Origin: Fluviicola sp. | GTDB taxonomy: Bacteria > Bacteroidota > Bacteroidia > Flavobacteriales_D > Crocinitomicaceae | Direction: 5' to 3' | Assembly (NCBI RefSeq): GCF_039596395.1 | Contig: NZ_JBCNJT010000001.1 | Span: 1,027,315-1,091,314 of the forward strand | DNA: 64,000 bases | Part shown: positions 1-8,811 of the stretch, in pieces | Position numbering within the stretch: position 1 is the first letter of the stretch | How the letters are laid out: every line of letters begins with the position of its first letter | Position numbers and translations under genes: made by a program | Notes under the pieces: model-generated | What the model was told of the DNA's origin: nothing | What the model saw: only the letters and a program-made list of their open reading frames with translations | Databases searched by the model: none

Positions 1-10
1 GTTACATCCA

Positions 11-50
11 AAAAAAGCGAAACTTCACCTTTGTATCCGTGAAGTTTCGC
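11..50 (-). terminator. intrinsic terminator of rpsP
   Basis: A 12-bp perfect inverted repeat, GCGAAACTTCAC (17-28) and GTGAAGTTTCGC (39-50), with a 10-nt loop. Read on the minus strand it is followed by a run of seven T (11-17). It lies about 55 nt after the rpsP stop codon. Confidence 0.9.
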
Positions 51-104
51 AATATAACCAAGTTGAAAGCAATCAGAATGTTGCATGGATCAACTTTAAA
101 TGAA

Positions 105-689
105 TTAAGCCTCAGCTTCTCCTTCAGCAGCCGGAGCATCCTCTGCAGGAGCTTCAGTTGTTTCTTCAGCAGCAGCCTCTTCTGTTGTAGCTTCAGTTTC
201 CTCAGCAGGAGCCTCTACTTCTTCAACAGCCGGCGTGTTTTTAGCTTCAATAGCTTTTGCTTTAGCCTCGTTAGCTTCAGCTTCCGCTTTCAAACGTGCA
301 GCTTTATCAGCTACAGCATCTTTTCCAAGACCTTCAATTTTACCCTGGATTTTAGCAGCTTTTTCAGCTTCCCAAGCAGCAAACTTAGTTTCTACCTGCT
401 CAGCAGTTAAAGCTCCTTTTGTTACACCTTTCAACAGGTGGTTTTTGTACAATACCCCTTTGTAAGAAAGGATTGCACGTGCAGTATCAGACATTTCAGC
501 ACCTGTACCAACCCATTTTAAAGTTGATTCGAAGTTGATGTCGATTGTAGCCGGGTTCGTGTTCGGGTTGTAAACTCCCAATTTCTCGATGAACTTACCA
601 TCACGCTTAGCGCGGGAATCAGCTACTACTACGTGGAAAATTGCTTTCCCTTTTTTACCGTGTCTTTGCAAACGAATACGTGTTGCCAT
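105..689 (-). CDS. rpsP: 30S ribosomal protein S16 with long acidic C-terminal extension
   Basis: Small-subunit ribosomal protein S16, which binds 16S rRNA during 30S assembly. The first ~80 residues are a typical S16 domain: it opens MATRIRLQRHGKKGKAIFHV and contains DGKFIEKLGVYNPN. After that comes a ~110-residue extension: a Lys/Ala/Glu-rich, probably helical stretch and then a tail of Glu, Ala, Pro and Thr. Enterobacterial S16 is only about 82 residues; long tails are known in Bacteroidota, so I see this as lineage-typical rather than a fusion. The ATG at 689 is preceded by a clear promoter (763-793) and a small hairpin in the 5' UTR (704-718). No other ribosomal or rimM/trmD gene is next to it in this window. 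Confidence 0.97.
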   Translation of the reverse strand: MATRIRLQRHGKKGKAIFHVVVADSRAKRDGKFIEKLGVYNPNTNPATIDINFESTLKWVGTGAEMSDTARAILSYKGVLYKNHLLKGVTKGALTAEQVETKFAAWEAEKAAKIQGKIEGLGKDAVADKAARLKAEAEANEAKAKAIEAKNTPAVEEVEAPAEETEATTEEAAAEETTEAPAEDAPAAEGEAEA

Positions 690-703
690 AATGTTAATTG
701 TTT

Positions 704-718
704 GAGGTACGAAACCTC
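704..718 (-). promoter_or_regulatory. small hairpin in the rpsP 5' UTR
   Basis: GAGGT (704-708) pairs with ACCTC (714-718) around a 5-nt loop, 15 nt upstream of the rpsP start codon. It could influence initiation, but a 5-bp stem also arises by chance. Confidence 0.3.
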
Positions 719-762
719 GTTTAAAATGAATATTAACTTCTGTTTAGCGAATAAACAGGGTG

Positions 763-793
763 CAAAGATAGTAAAAGCTTCAGAATCTGCAAA
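763..793 (-). promoter_or_regulatory. rpsP promoter, Bacteroidota type
   Basis: On the minus strand TTTG (790-793), a 19-nt spacer, and TATCTTTG (763-770) match the Bacteroidota primary-sigma consensus of -33 TTTG and -7 TAnnTTTG. Transcription would start near 757, giving a ~70-nt leader. Confidence 0.75.
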
Positions 794-794
794 T

Positions 795-824
795 AAAAAA
801 GGGAACGATATTTCTACCGTTCCC
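795..824 (-). terminator. intrinsic terminator of the outer-membrane barrel gene
   Basis: GGGAACG (801-807) and CGTTCCC (818-824) form a stem; on the minus strand it is followed by six T. It sits 33 nt past the stop codon at 857. Confidence 0.85.
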
Positions 825-856
825 CTTCAACCAATAATATTCTTTAAGAATTCCGA

Positions 857-1687
857 TTAGTCTTTTGTAAAAGTAAATTTAACACCAACCTGTAAGAAGA
901 AGTTACTGAAGTTTGCAACTTGTCTCAAATCTTCTTTTGCAACGCCCACATTTGTTCCCGTTGGGTTTGTTCCCGCGTTGTTGGAAGTATTTGTCAATTC
1001 GTCAACATACTTGGTTTCTTTACTGTAGGTAGGAATATTACCCAATTGGTCTGTTCCGTTTACGTTATACATTTTCATCGTTGTTTCTTTCGATTTCACA
1101 CGTAAGCTGTTTGCTCCGACTTCAGCGAAGAATCCGAATTTTTTACCGAAATGTACGTTCAATCCGACAGCTCCGGTGTATCCCAAACTCACTTTCCCGG
1201 AAGTTTTCAATTGTATCAGCGTTTGAGCGGCCGGGTTTGTATTGTCAATGATCTCGGATTTAACCGATCCCATCAACGGGAAAATTAATCCTGTACGCGC
1301 ATAAACCGATAATTTCTCACCTCCTGATTTTACGATGAAAGCTGGTGTGATACGGAATTGGTTGGAAGATTGCGTGTGTTGGTAATCACCCGTTGGTAAT
1401 GTAGCCTCGTCGATTGTTGTTTTGGCTCCGAAGAATCCGTTCAGGCCTAATTCAATTCCAAAATGTTCTCCGAACATGTATCCCGGAATAATATTCGCTT
1501 GCACACCGCTTCCCAATGTTCCGTAAATGTTCTTTTCGCTGTAAGAGCTTCCGCTGGCAGTTGTGCTTGTTCCCATCACATGCCCCGGTGATCCTAAACC
1601 GTAACCTGCAGAAATGCCAAGGTTAAATTGTGCGGATGCAGTGCCCATAGCCATTACTGCCAATACAGGTAGAATTAATTTTTTCAT
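857..1687 (-). CDS. outer-membrane beta-barrel protein
   Basis: A 276-residue protein with a signal peptide (residues 1-19, cut after ...GTASA before QFNLG). The rest alternates short amphipathic strands and Gly/Asn/Ser-rich turns (for example FGIELGLNGFFG and FGFFAEVGANSL) and ends with the strand FFLQVGVKFTFTKD, as expected for a small barrel of the OmpA-barrel/porin-like class common in Bacteroidota. No OmpA peptidoglycan-binding domain follows. Substrate and function cannot be read from the sequence. It has its own terminator and stands alone, divergent from the HD-domain gene at 1751. Confidence 0.8.
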   Translation of the reverse strand: MKKLILPVLAVMAMGTASAQFNLGISAGYGLGSPGHVMGTSTTASGSSYSEKNIYGTLGSGVQANIIPGYMFGEHFGIELGLNGFFGAKTTIDEATLPTGDYQHTQSSNQFRITPAFIVKSGGEKLSVYARTGLIFPLMGSVKSEIIDNTNPAAQTLIQLKTSGKVSLGYTGAVGLNVHFGKKFGFFAEVGANSLRVKSKETTMKMYNVNGTDQLGNIPTYSKETKYVDELTNTSNNAGTNPTGTNVGVAKEDLRQVANFSNFFLQVGVKFTFTKD

Positions 1688-1750
1688 AAGAGAGATTTTA
1701 GATTTTTTTGCAATTTAGAATGTTTTAATTAATTAGGCAAGCATAATAAC

Positions 1751-2410
1751 ATGAAAAATCACACGAATTTGTTTGAGGAAGTTAAATCGGTAGTGGAAGA
1801 GAAATTCAGGAGGGAAAGCGCTGATCACGATTGGTATCACATTGAACGGGTGCTGAAACTTGCTGAATATATTCAAAATCAGGAAGGTGGCGATTTGATG
1901 GTGGTTCGCCTGGCCGCTTTGCTGCACGACATTTCAGATCACAAATTGAACGGCGGGATCAAGAACGATTGCGGAAGAGTGTCGCGGGAAATCCTGACAG
2001 CATTGGATGCCGATGAGTTCTTGATCGAAAAAGTATGCGCAATCGTAGATAAGGTTTCGTTCAAAGGCTCTGGAGTAGAAGACGAAGTGGAAAGCCTGGA
2101 ACTGGATATCGTGAGAGATGCCGACCGGCTGGATGCAATAGGGGCGATCGGGATTGCACGGGCATTTCATTACGGCGGAAAAAATAACCGCTCTTTCTAC
2201 GAACCCGATTTGGCGCCGTCGCTCCACACGGATTTTGAAGCTTATTCTTCCGATAAGTCCCATACATTGAATCATTTTTATGAGAAACTCTTATTGATAA
2301 AAGACAGGCTACGCACCAAAACGGCTCAAAAAATAGGAGAGGAGCGGCACCGGATCATGGCCGGTTTTGTGGCCGATTTTTTGAAAGAATGGAACGTTAA
2401 ATTATCATGA
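1751..2410 (+). CDS. HD-domain metal-dependent phosphohydrolase
   Basis: A 219-residue cytoplasmic protein of the HD superfamily (YedJ-like). Visible metal-binding motifs in order are His in DHDWYHIERVLKLA near residue 28, the HD pair in AALLHDISDHK near 58, and Asp in DADRLDAIGAIGIARAF near 125. The C-terminal SLHTDFEAYSSDKSHTLNHFYEKLL segment with its conserved HFYEKL is also typical. YedJ-type proteins act on nucleotides in vitro but the physiological substrate is not established. It precedes a sugar kinase but with a 62-nt gap, so operon membership is uncertain. Confidence 0.87.
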   Translation: MKNHTNLFEEVKSVVEEKFRRESADHDWYHIERVLKLAEYIQNQEGGDLMVVRLAALLHDISDHKLNGGIKNDCGRVSREILTALDADEFLIEKVCAIVDKVSFKGSGVEDEVESLELDIVRDADRLDAIGAIGIARAFHYGGKNNRSFYEPDLAPSLHTDFEAYSSDKSHTLNHFYEKLLLIKDRLRTKTAQKIGEERHRIMAGFVADFLKEWNVKLS

Positions 2411-2472
2411 AGCGCCGGGCTAAAACAATTTACTAAAAGTTAATTCTCGAAAAAAAATCCCATTTTTACAGC

Positions 2473-3420
2473 ATGATTGAACATGTTGCGTTAGGCATAG
2501 ACATCGGTGGAACCAATACTGCATATGGGTTGGTGAATCGACATGGAGAGGTGTTATTTGAAGAATCCGTTATGACAACTGATTATCCGACTCCCGAAGA
2601 TTTAGTGGAAAAGATATACGGAGACATTAAAAACAATGGGTTCATGGATAATCTGTTGGGATTGGGTGTCGGTGCTCCGAATGGAAATGTATTTACCGGG
2701 AATATTGAATTTGCTCCGAACCTGAGATGGAAAGGAGTGATCCCGATTGCGGAACTGTTCGAACAGCGGTTTCACCGGCCCACTTTATTGGCCAATGATG
2801 CAAACGCTGCTGCTATCGGCGAGCACTTGTTCGGAAACGCGAAAGACCTGAATGATTTTGTACTGATTACACTTGGAACCGGGCTCGGATCAGGAGTTTT
2901 TATCAACGGTGAATTGATTGTCGGGTCACAGGGATTTGCGGGTGAATACGGGCATATTCGTGTGGTACATAACGGACGTTCCTGCGGATGCGGAAGAAAT
3001 GGCTGCCTGGAAACCTATGTTTCAAGCACAGGAGTCGTGAGGAGTGTGGAGGAATTGGATAGTGTACATAAAGCCGGTTCAACACTGAACGGATTGGCTA
3101 AGATCACGGCAAAAGAAGTTTTCCAGGCTGCTGCTGCGGGAGATCAGTTTGCCATAGAGATCGTCGATTATACGGCGGAAATGCTGGGGGTTGCCCTGGC
3201 GGATTTCGCGGCCTTTTCAAACCCGAAAGCGTACATCCTTTTTGGTGGCCTGGCGCAAAGCGGTGCTTATTTCTCCGAAAAAGTAAAAAAACACATGGAA
3301 GAAAACCTGCTGAAGATCTACCAGGGACATATTGAAATTCGAAATTCTGCACTTCACGATATGAATGCGGCCGTATTGGGTACTGCTGCTTCCATGTTCT
3401 GGAAAGCAATTAAAAAGTAA
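2473..3420 (+). CDS. ROK-family sugar kinase (probable gluco- or mannokinase)
   Basis: A 315-residue ROK kinase that phosphorylates a hexose with ATP. The N-terminal phosphate loop is ALGIDIGGTNTAYGLV, the adenosine region is LITLGTGLGSGVFINGEL, and the ROK zinc signature is GHIRVVHNGRSCGCGRNGCLE near residues 160-180, with His and three Cys. There is no N-terminal DNA-binding domain, so it is an enzyme rather than a NagC-type repressor. It is 3 nt upstream of a GH92 alpha-mannosidase, so I infer that it phosphorylates the mannose (or glucose) that the mannosidase releases. Exact substrate is not determined by the sequence. Confidence 0.9.
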   Translation: MIEHVALGIDIGGTNTAYGLVNRHGEVLFEESVMTTDYPTPEDLVEKIYGDIKNNGFMDNLLGLGVGAPNGNVFTGNIEFAPNLRWKGVIPIAELFEQRFHRPTLLANDANAAAIGEHLFGNAKDLNDFVLITLGTGLGSGVFINGELIVGSQGFAGEYGHIRVVHNGRSCGCGRNGCLETYVSSTGVVRSVEELDSVHKAGSTLNGLAKITAKEVFQAAAAGDQFAIEIVDYTAEMLGVALADFAAFSNPKAYILFGGLAQSGAYFSEKVKKHMEENLLKIYQGHIEIRNSALHDMNAAVLGTAASMFWKAIKK

Positions 3421-3423
3421 AAC

Positions 3424-6402
3424 ATGAAAAATACCATTCTGGCAACTGCACTGATTTGTTCTTCTGCGGTTTTTTCGCAGGTTCAGGAGTTGAAAAACAA
3501 TTCCGATGCTGCAAGAGATAAGGTTTTTCAAAAAACAGCCGGTAAACCGATGGTCAAACCGTCGCAATATGTAAACCCTTTTGTGGGAACGGGCGGGCAC
3601 GGACATACATTCCCGGGAGCGGTGTTGCCGTTCGGGATGGTGCAGGTTGGACCCGACACACGCTATGAAGGATGGGATGGCTGTGGCGGTTATCACTACT
3701 CGGATTCGGTGATTTACGGATTCAGTCATACGCATTTGAGCGGAACGGGAATCCCGGATTATTCCGATGTGCTTTTAGTACCGCAGCAGGGAAAACTGAA
3801 TACGGTTCCGGGTTATAAAAAAGCCGGTGGATTCGGTTCGGCATTCAAACATTCGAAAGAAAAAGCACTTCCCGGCTATTATCATGTGGAACTGGAAAAC
3901 GGGATTACAGCAGATTTGACAGCTACTGCTCATTGTGCCGTTCACCGTTACACCTTCAACGCTCCGAAAGGAAAGCGTTACATCATCATCGATTTGGGTT
4001 ACCGTGATCGCGTGCTGGAAGTTTTTGCGAAAAAGACCTCGTCGAAAACCGTTGAAGGAAGACGTGTTTCCGAAGCGTGGGCGCCTCACCAGCACCTGGC
4101 GTTTAGTTTGGAAACTTCCGTTCCGTTTACCAAAACCAAATGGATCGAAGACAAGGAAGACGGCAATTATTTGTTCGTACTGGAATTCCCGGATGGAATC
4201 AAGGAAATCTCCGTTTGGGTTGGAATTTCCGGAACGGATGAAACCGGCGCCGGCAACAATCTGAAATCGGAATTGTTGAGTATGGATCATGACTTCGATT
4301 TTGTGCGTTTGCGTGCAGCAGGAGCGTGGGATCAACAGCTGGGAAAAATCCAGGTTGAAACGAAAAATGAAACGATACTAAATAACTTTTACACAGCACT
4401 TTATCACACTTTTATTCATCCTTCACTTTGGACGGATGTAGACGGAAGATACCGCGATTATAACGACCAGGTGCAAACTTCCGACAAGGCTTTGTATTCC
4501 GTTTTCTCTTTGTGGGATACGTATCGCGGGGCGAATCCTTTGTATACCATCGTGCAGCCTGAAAAAGTGTCTGATTTTGTAGGTTCATTTTACCAGCAGT
4601 ACAAGAATACCGGTTTACTTCCTGTCTGGACCTTGTCCAATAACGAAACGGATTGCATGATCGGTTACCATTCGGTATCGGTGATTACGGATGCGTATTT
4701 GAAAGGAATTCCGCTGGAAAACCCGGAAGGATTGCTGGAAGCGATGATAGCTTCGAGTACTGCAGACCAATTCGGGAAGAAACAATACGAAGAAACGGGC
4801 TTTATTTCTGCCAATTCACTGGCTGAATCTGTGTCCAGAACCCTGGAATACGCTTATGATGACTGGTGTATTTCCAAATTTGCAGAGAAATTGGGGAAAG
4901 CTGATATTGCGAAGAAATACCAGATCCGTTCGGCAAATTGGATGAACCTGGTTCACCCCGAAACGCGTTTCTTCCAGCCTCGTAAAGACGGAATTTTCTT
5001 ACCGTTCTTCAAACCGAATGAAGTCAATCACCACTTCACGGAGGCAAACGGCTGGCAATATTCCCTGGCTGCACCGCATCACATTCAGGCATTGATCGAT
5101 ATACACGGCGGAAACGAAGGAATGATCCATTTCCTGGATACTTTGTTCCTGGGATCGTCTTCCATGTCGGGGCGTGAGCAGGCGGACATTACCGGTTTGA
5201 TCGGGCAATATGCGCACGGAAACGAGCCTTCGCACCACATGGCGTATACCTACAATTACTGCGGAGCTCCGGATAAAACACAGTTTTTTGTCGATTCGAT
5301 CCTGAAAACATTTTACACCAATACACCGGATGGACTTTCCGGAAACGAGGATTGCGGACAAATGTCGGCGTGGTACGTATTGAGTGCCATGGGCTTTTAC
5401 CCGGTTTCGCCCGGAAGCCCTACGTACACGATCGGTCGCCCGCTGATGGATCACGTAACGATCCAGGGAGAAAAAATGCCTTTTGAGATCAAAGTGCTTC
5501 ACAACTCCGCGGAAAATAAATACGTACAAGCTGTTCAGTGGAACGGCAAGGCTTACCAGAAATTATACATTACCCACCAGATGATCAAAGAGGGTGGCGT
5601 ATTGGAAATCACGATGGGTGACAAACCGAATAAGCAAGTGGCGAATTACGAACTGGATCTGAGACACGAGATTCCTGCTGCATTTGTTCCGGTGCCGTTT
5701 TTCACCACTACCCAAACCATGTTCGATTCGGATATGGATCTGGGGATCGATGTGCTTTTCTTTGAGAAAGGGAAAATATACTACAGCCTGGACGGGGAGA
5801 AATTCCAGCCGTTTTACAAGCAGGGAGGAAAGAATATCCAACTGAAAGAAACCACCACGGTTTATGCCAAAGTAGTGCGCGAAGACGGAACGGAAAGTAA
5901 AGTGATCCGGAGCTTGTTTACGAAATATGTGCGGGATAAAAAGATTACGGTGACAACTCCGTATGCGAACCAATATTCAGGTGGTGGCACACAGGCTTTG
6001 GTCGACGGACAGCGGGGAACGGAAGAATACCGCGGAACGGAATGGCAGGGAACTTTCGGGAAAAACGTGCAGGGAACCATTGAACTGAATGAAACCAGGG
6101 AAATTTCCATGATCGAATTCTCGTACCTGCAGGACCAGAAATCCTGGATTTTCCCTCCGAAAAGTGTAAGCATTGAAGTTTCTACGGATGGCGTGAATTT
6201 CCGCAAATTGGGGAAAGTACAATCCGGGGCAACGGTGAAGGAAGGTGATAAATTGAAACTGGGAACAGTGAACGTAGAAATCGCCCCGACAACCTGTAAG
6301 TTTATTCGTTTCAGTGTGGAAAATTACGGGCCATGTCCCGACTGGCATTTAGGAAAAGGAAACCAAACCTGGTTGTTCCTGGATGAAATCACTGTGAAAT
6401 AA
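3424..6402 (+). CDS. GH92 alpha-mannosidase, secreted, with C-terminal accessory domains
   Basis: A 992-residue calcium-dependent exo-alpha-mannosidase (glycoside hydrolase family 92). A signal peptide ends at about residue 19 (SAVFSQ). The GH92 body runs from about residue 45 (YVNPFVGTGGHGHTFPGA) to about 760, with family motifs NNETDCMIGYHSVSVI, HGNEPSHHMAYTYNYCG and GNEDCGQMSAWYVLSAMGF. After it come a chitobiase/hexosaminidase-type C-terminal domain (about 770-850) and an F5/8-type discoidin-like beta-sandwich (about 855-992). These extras explain why it is longer than the usual ~750 residues. No T9SS tail is visible, so it may be periplasmic. It shares an operon with the ROK kinase 3 nt upstream and probably trims mannose from glycoprotein or yeast-type glycans. 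Confidence 0.95.
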   Translation: MKNTILATALICSSAVFSQVQELKNNSDAARDKVFQKTAGKPMVKPSQYVNPFVGTGGHGHTFPGAVLPFGMVQVGPDTRYEGWDGCGGYHYSDSVIYGFSHTHLSGTGIPDYSDVLLVPQQGKLNTVPGYKKAGGFGSAFKHSKEKALPGYYHVELENGITADLTATAHCAVHRYTFNAPKGKRYIIIDLGYRDRVLEVFAKKTSSKTVEGRRVSEAWAPHQHLAFSLETSVPFTKTKWIEDKEDGNYLFVLEFPDGIKEISVWVGISGTDETGAGNNLKSELLSMDHDFDFVRLRAAGAWDQQLGKIQVETKNETILNNFYTALYHTFIHPSLWTDVDGRYRDYNDQVQTSDKALYSVFSLWDTYRGANPLYTIVQPEKVSDFVGSFYQQYKNTGLLPVWTLSNNETDCMIGYHSVSVITDAYLKGIPLENPEGLLEAMIASSTADQFGKKQYEETGFISANSLAESVSRTLEYAYDDWCISKFAEKLGKADIAKKYQIRSANWMNLVHPETRFFQPRKDGIFLPFFKPNEVNHHFTEANGWQYSLAAPHHIQALIDIHGGNEGMIHFLDTLFLGSSSMSGREQADITGLIGQYAHGNEPSHHMAYTYNYCGAPDKTQFFVDSILKTFYTNTPDGLSGNEDCGQMSAWYVLSAMGFYPVSPGSPTYTIGRPLMDHVTIQGEKMPFEIKVLHNSAENKYVQAVQWNGKAYQKLYITHQMIKEGGVLEITMGDKPNKQVANYELDLRHEIPAAFVPVPFFTTTQTMFDSDMDLGIDVLFFEKGKIYYSLDGEKFQPFYKQGGKNIQLKETTTVYAKVVREDGTESKVIRSLFTKYVRDKKITVTTPYANQYSGGGTQALVDGQRGTEEYRGTEWQGTFGKNVQGTIELNETREISMIEFSYLQDQKSWIFPPKSVSIEVSTDGVNFRKLGKVQSGATVKEGDKLKLGTVNVEIAPTTCKFIRFSVENYGPCPDWHLGKGNQTWLFLDEITVK

Positions 6403-6403
6403 C

Positions 6404-6477
6404 ACTTCGACTCCGCTCAGTGTCCTTCATACTATTTAATCAAAAGGTGGCTGAGCGGAGTCGAAGTCACCTTTTTT
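6404..6477 (+). repeat. 17-bp inverted repeat with T-run, dispersed Bacteroidota-type element used as terminator
   Basis: ACTTCGACTCCGCTCAG (6404-6420) is exactly complementary to CTGAGCGGAGTCGAAGT (6451-6467), separated by 30 nt. An alternative shorter hairpin pairs GGTG (6446-6449) with CACC (6468-6471) around the right arm, and a T-run follows (6471-6477). It begins 1 nt after the GH92 stop codon, so it probably terminates that operon. The same 17-mer is, from memory, a frequent intergenic repeat in Flavobacteriia; I could not count copies here. Confidence 0.75.
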
Positions 6478-6596
6478 CTTTATGTATAATACATTTTACA
6501 TTTCACTTTCCCACTTTTCACTTTAAAATACATAAACGGTCAATTATTCGTCTTAAAAGTTGTTAACTTTAGCGCTCTTTTAAACTAAACTAAAGA

Positions 6597-8729
6597 ATGA
6601 AAAAAATAGTATTCGCTTTGGTCTTATTGACCTATTCATTGGGTAATATTGCTCGTGCTGATGAGGGGATGTGGCTTCCGTTTTTGATCGGAAGAAACTA
6701 CGAGGACATGAAAAAACATGGACTGAAACTGACTCAGGAGCAAATTTATTCCATCAATAAATCTTCTTTGAAAGATGCAGTTATCTCTTTCGGAGGATTT
6801 TGTACAGGTGAGATTATCTCCAACCAGGGATTGATCTTAACCAACCACCACTGTGGTTACGATGCAATTGCAGCAAATTCAACGAAAGAGCACAATTACC
6901 TGGACAATGGTTTTTGGGCTAAGAATTTCAAAGAAGAGATTGCAGTTCCCGGGTTGACAGCTACGTTCATGATCCGCATGGAAGACGTAACTTCCCAGGT
7001 TGCAAAGGAATTGAATTCCAAAATGACGCCGGAAGAACGCGCTAAGAAAATCAAAGAAGTAACGGATATCCTGGTAGCCGACGCTACAAAAGGAACAAAC
7101 TACGAAGCTTTCGTACGTGATTTCTACGATGGAAACGAATTCTATTTGTTCGTTCAGGAAGTGTTCAAAGACATTCGTCTGGTAGGAACTCCTCCGCAAT
7201 CTGCCGGTAAATTCGGTGGTGATACGGACAACTGGGAGTGGCCACGCCATACTGCCGATTTCTCCATGTTCCGTATTTACGCAGGATCTGATAACAAACC
7301 GGCTGAATTCAGCGAATCAAATGTTCCGTTGAAACCGAAGCATTCTTTGCCGATCTCTTTGAAAGGTGTGAAGCAGGGCGATTACGCAATGATCATGGGA
7401 TTCCCGGGAAGAACGAACCGTTACCTGACTTCTTACGGTGTAGACCAGGCAATTTCTTTGGAGCAACCTAAAATTGTGGATATCCGTGCGAAGAAACTGG
7501 AGATCATGAAAAAGTACATGGATAAAGACGTTGAAGTGCGTTTGCATTATTCTTCCAAGTACGCACAGGTAGCAAACTACTGGAAATACTTCATTGGTCA
7601 GACCAAACAATTGAAAGCGAATCACGTGGCTGACAAGAAACGCAAAGTAGAAGAGGAGTTTACGAAATACGCTGCCGGAAAAGCAGAATACAACAACGTA
7701 CTTTCCGATATCGAATCTTCGTTCAAAGCAACAAACAGCGTGATTTACCTGAAAGTTTACAACAGTGAATTCGTTCGCCAGGTTGGAATCAACGCATTGG
7801 TGCACATGTACAAGCAAATGTGGGACGCGAAAAGAAACGGGAACGACAAAATGTACAATGCAATCGATGCTGCTGTGAAACCAACTGCAGAAGAATTCTA
7901 CGCAGAAAGTTCCATGGAAATCGAATTGGAAACGTTGGAAGAAGTATTGAGAATGTACGTTCGCGATATCCCGATGGAACAGCGAGTAGGAATTACCCGT
8001 TCATTCGGAGCGGACGGAAGCGGTATTGATGCGTTCATGAGCCGTGTAAAAACAAACTCTGTGTTCATTTCCAAAGAGCGTTACGAAGAAGCTATGAAGA
8101 ACTTTGACCTGGAAAAAATCAGCCAGGATCCGTTGTTCATTTTGGTGAAAGACTTGGCAAATGCTTATTCAGCTGCAATGGGCCAGGATGCGGTGAAAAG
8201 TGCGAACGCGAAATTGGCTGCTGCTAACCGTGCGTTTGTAAAAGGAGTGCGTGAAATGCAGCCGAACAAGAAATTCTACCCGAATGCAAACTCAACGATG
8301 CGTTTGACTTACGGAAATGTATTGGCATATGATCCGCGTGACGGAGCTCATTACGATTACTTCACTACTCTGGACGGAGTAATGCAGAAAGAAGATCCTA
8401 CAAACCCGGAATTCGTTGTTGATCCGCGCATCAAGGAATTGTGGGCGAAAAAAGACTACGGCCAATACGGAGTAAACGGGAAATTACCTGTAAACTTCCT
8501 GTCAAACAACGATATCACGGGAGGTAACTCCGGTTCACCGGTAATCAACGCAAACGGGGAATTGATCGGAACGGCATTCGATGGAAACTGGGAAGCAATG
8601 TCCGGCGACATCTACTTCGAGCCGAACATCCAGCGCACGATCTCTTTGGACGTTCGTTACACGCTTTGGTTAATCGACAAGTGCTACGGTGCTACGAATT
8701 TGATTAATGAGATGAAGTTGGTGAAATAA
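6597..8729 (+). CDS. S46 dipeptidyl peptidase, DPP7 type
   Basis: A 710-residue periplasmic serine exopeptidase that removes dipeptides from peptide N-termini. A signal peptide ends at about residue 21 (NIARA before DEGMW), and DEGMWLP is the usual mature start. Catalytic His is His85 in TNHHCGYDAI, and catalytic Ser is Ser645 in TGGNSGSPVINANGE; the Asp region is GGDTDNWEWPRH. The residue 18 after the Ser, which separates DPP7 (Gly) from DPP11 (Arg) in Porphyromonas gingivalis, is Gly663 here (AFDGNWE). This argues for DPP7-like preference for hydrophobic P1 rather than Asp/Glu. It is monocistronic, with a strong terminator at 8751-8783. With the S9 and M1 peptidases elsewhere in the window it suggests a peptide-feeding lifestyle. 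Confidence 0.95.
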   Translation: MKKIVFALVLLTYSLGNIARADEGMWLPFLIGRNYEDMKKHGLKLTQEQIYSINKSSLKDAVISFGGFCTGEIISNQGLILTNHHCGYDAIAANSTKEHNYLDNGFWAKNFKEEIAVPGLTATFMIRMEDVTSQVAKELNSKMTPEERAKKIKEVTDILVADATKGTNYEAFVRDFYDGNEFYLFVQEVFKDIRLVGTPPQSAGKFGGDTDNWEWPRHTADFSMFRIYAGSDNKPAEFSESNVPLKPKHSLPISLKGVKQGDYAMIMGFPGRTNRYLTSYGVDQAISLEQPKIVDIRAKKLEIMKKYMDKDVEVRLHYSSKYAQVANYWKYFIGQTKQLKANHVADKKRKVEEEFTKYAAGKAEYNNVLSDIESSFKATNSVIYLKVYNSEFVRQVGINALVHMYKQMWDAKRNGNDKMYNAIDAAVKPTAEEFYAESSMEIELETLEEVLRMYVRDIPMEQRVGITRSFGADGSGIDAFMSRVKTNSVFISKERYEEAMKNFDLEKISQDPLFILVKDLANAYSAAMGQDAVKSANAKLAAANRAFVKGVREMQPNKKFYPNANSTMRLTYGNVLAYDPRDGAHYDYFTTLDGVMQKEDPTNPEFVVDPRIKELWAKKDYGQYGVNGKLPVNFLSNNDITGGNSGSPVINANGELIGTAFDGNWEAMSGDIYFEPNIQRTISLDVRYTLWLIDKCYGATNLINEMKLVK

Positions 8730-8750
8730 TTTAACCGATATGAAATAGAA

Positions 8751-8783
8751 AAGCCGCTGGTCAGATGATCAGCGGCTTTTTTT
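8751..8783 (+). terminator. shared terminator between convergent genes
   Basis: AAGCCGCTG (8751-8759) pairs with CAGCGGCTT (8770-8778), followed by seven T on the plus strand. On the minus strand the hairpin is followed by TTTTC, so it can also serve the SIR2 gene, which ends at 8812. Confidence 0.9.
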
Positions 8784-8811
8784 GATTGAGCCCATAAAAT
8801 CCACGAATTAG

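Noticed and set aside
39-410. 123-residue plus-strand ORF, Ser/Phe/Cys-rich
   Set aside because: It is antisense to the Glu/Ala-rich tail of rpsP, whose biased codons give a long mirror frame. No domain and no promoter.
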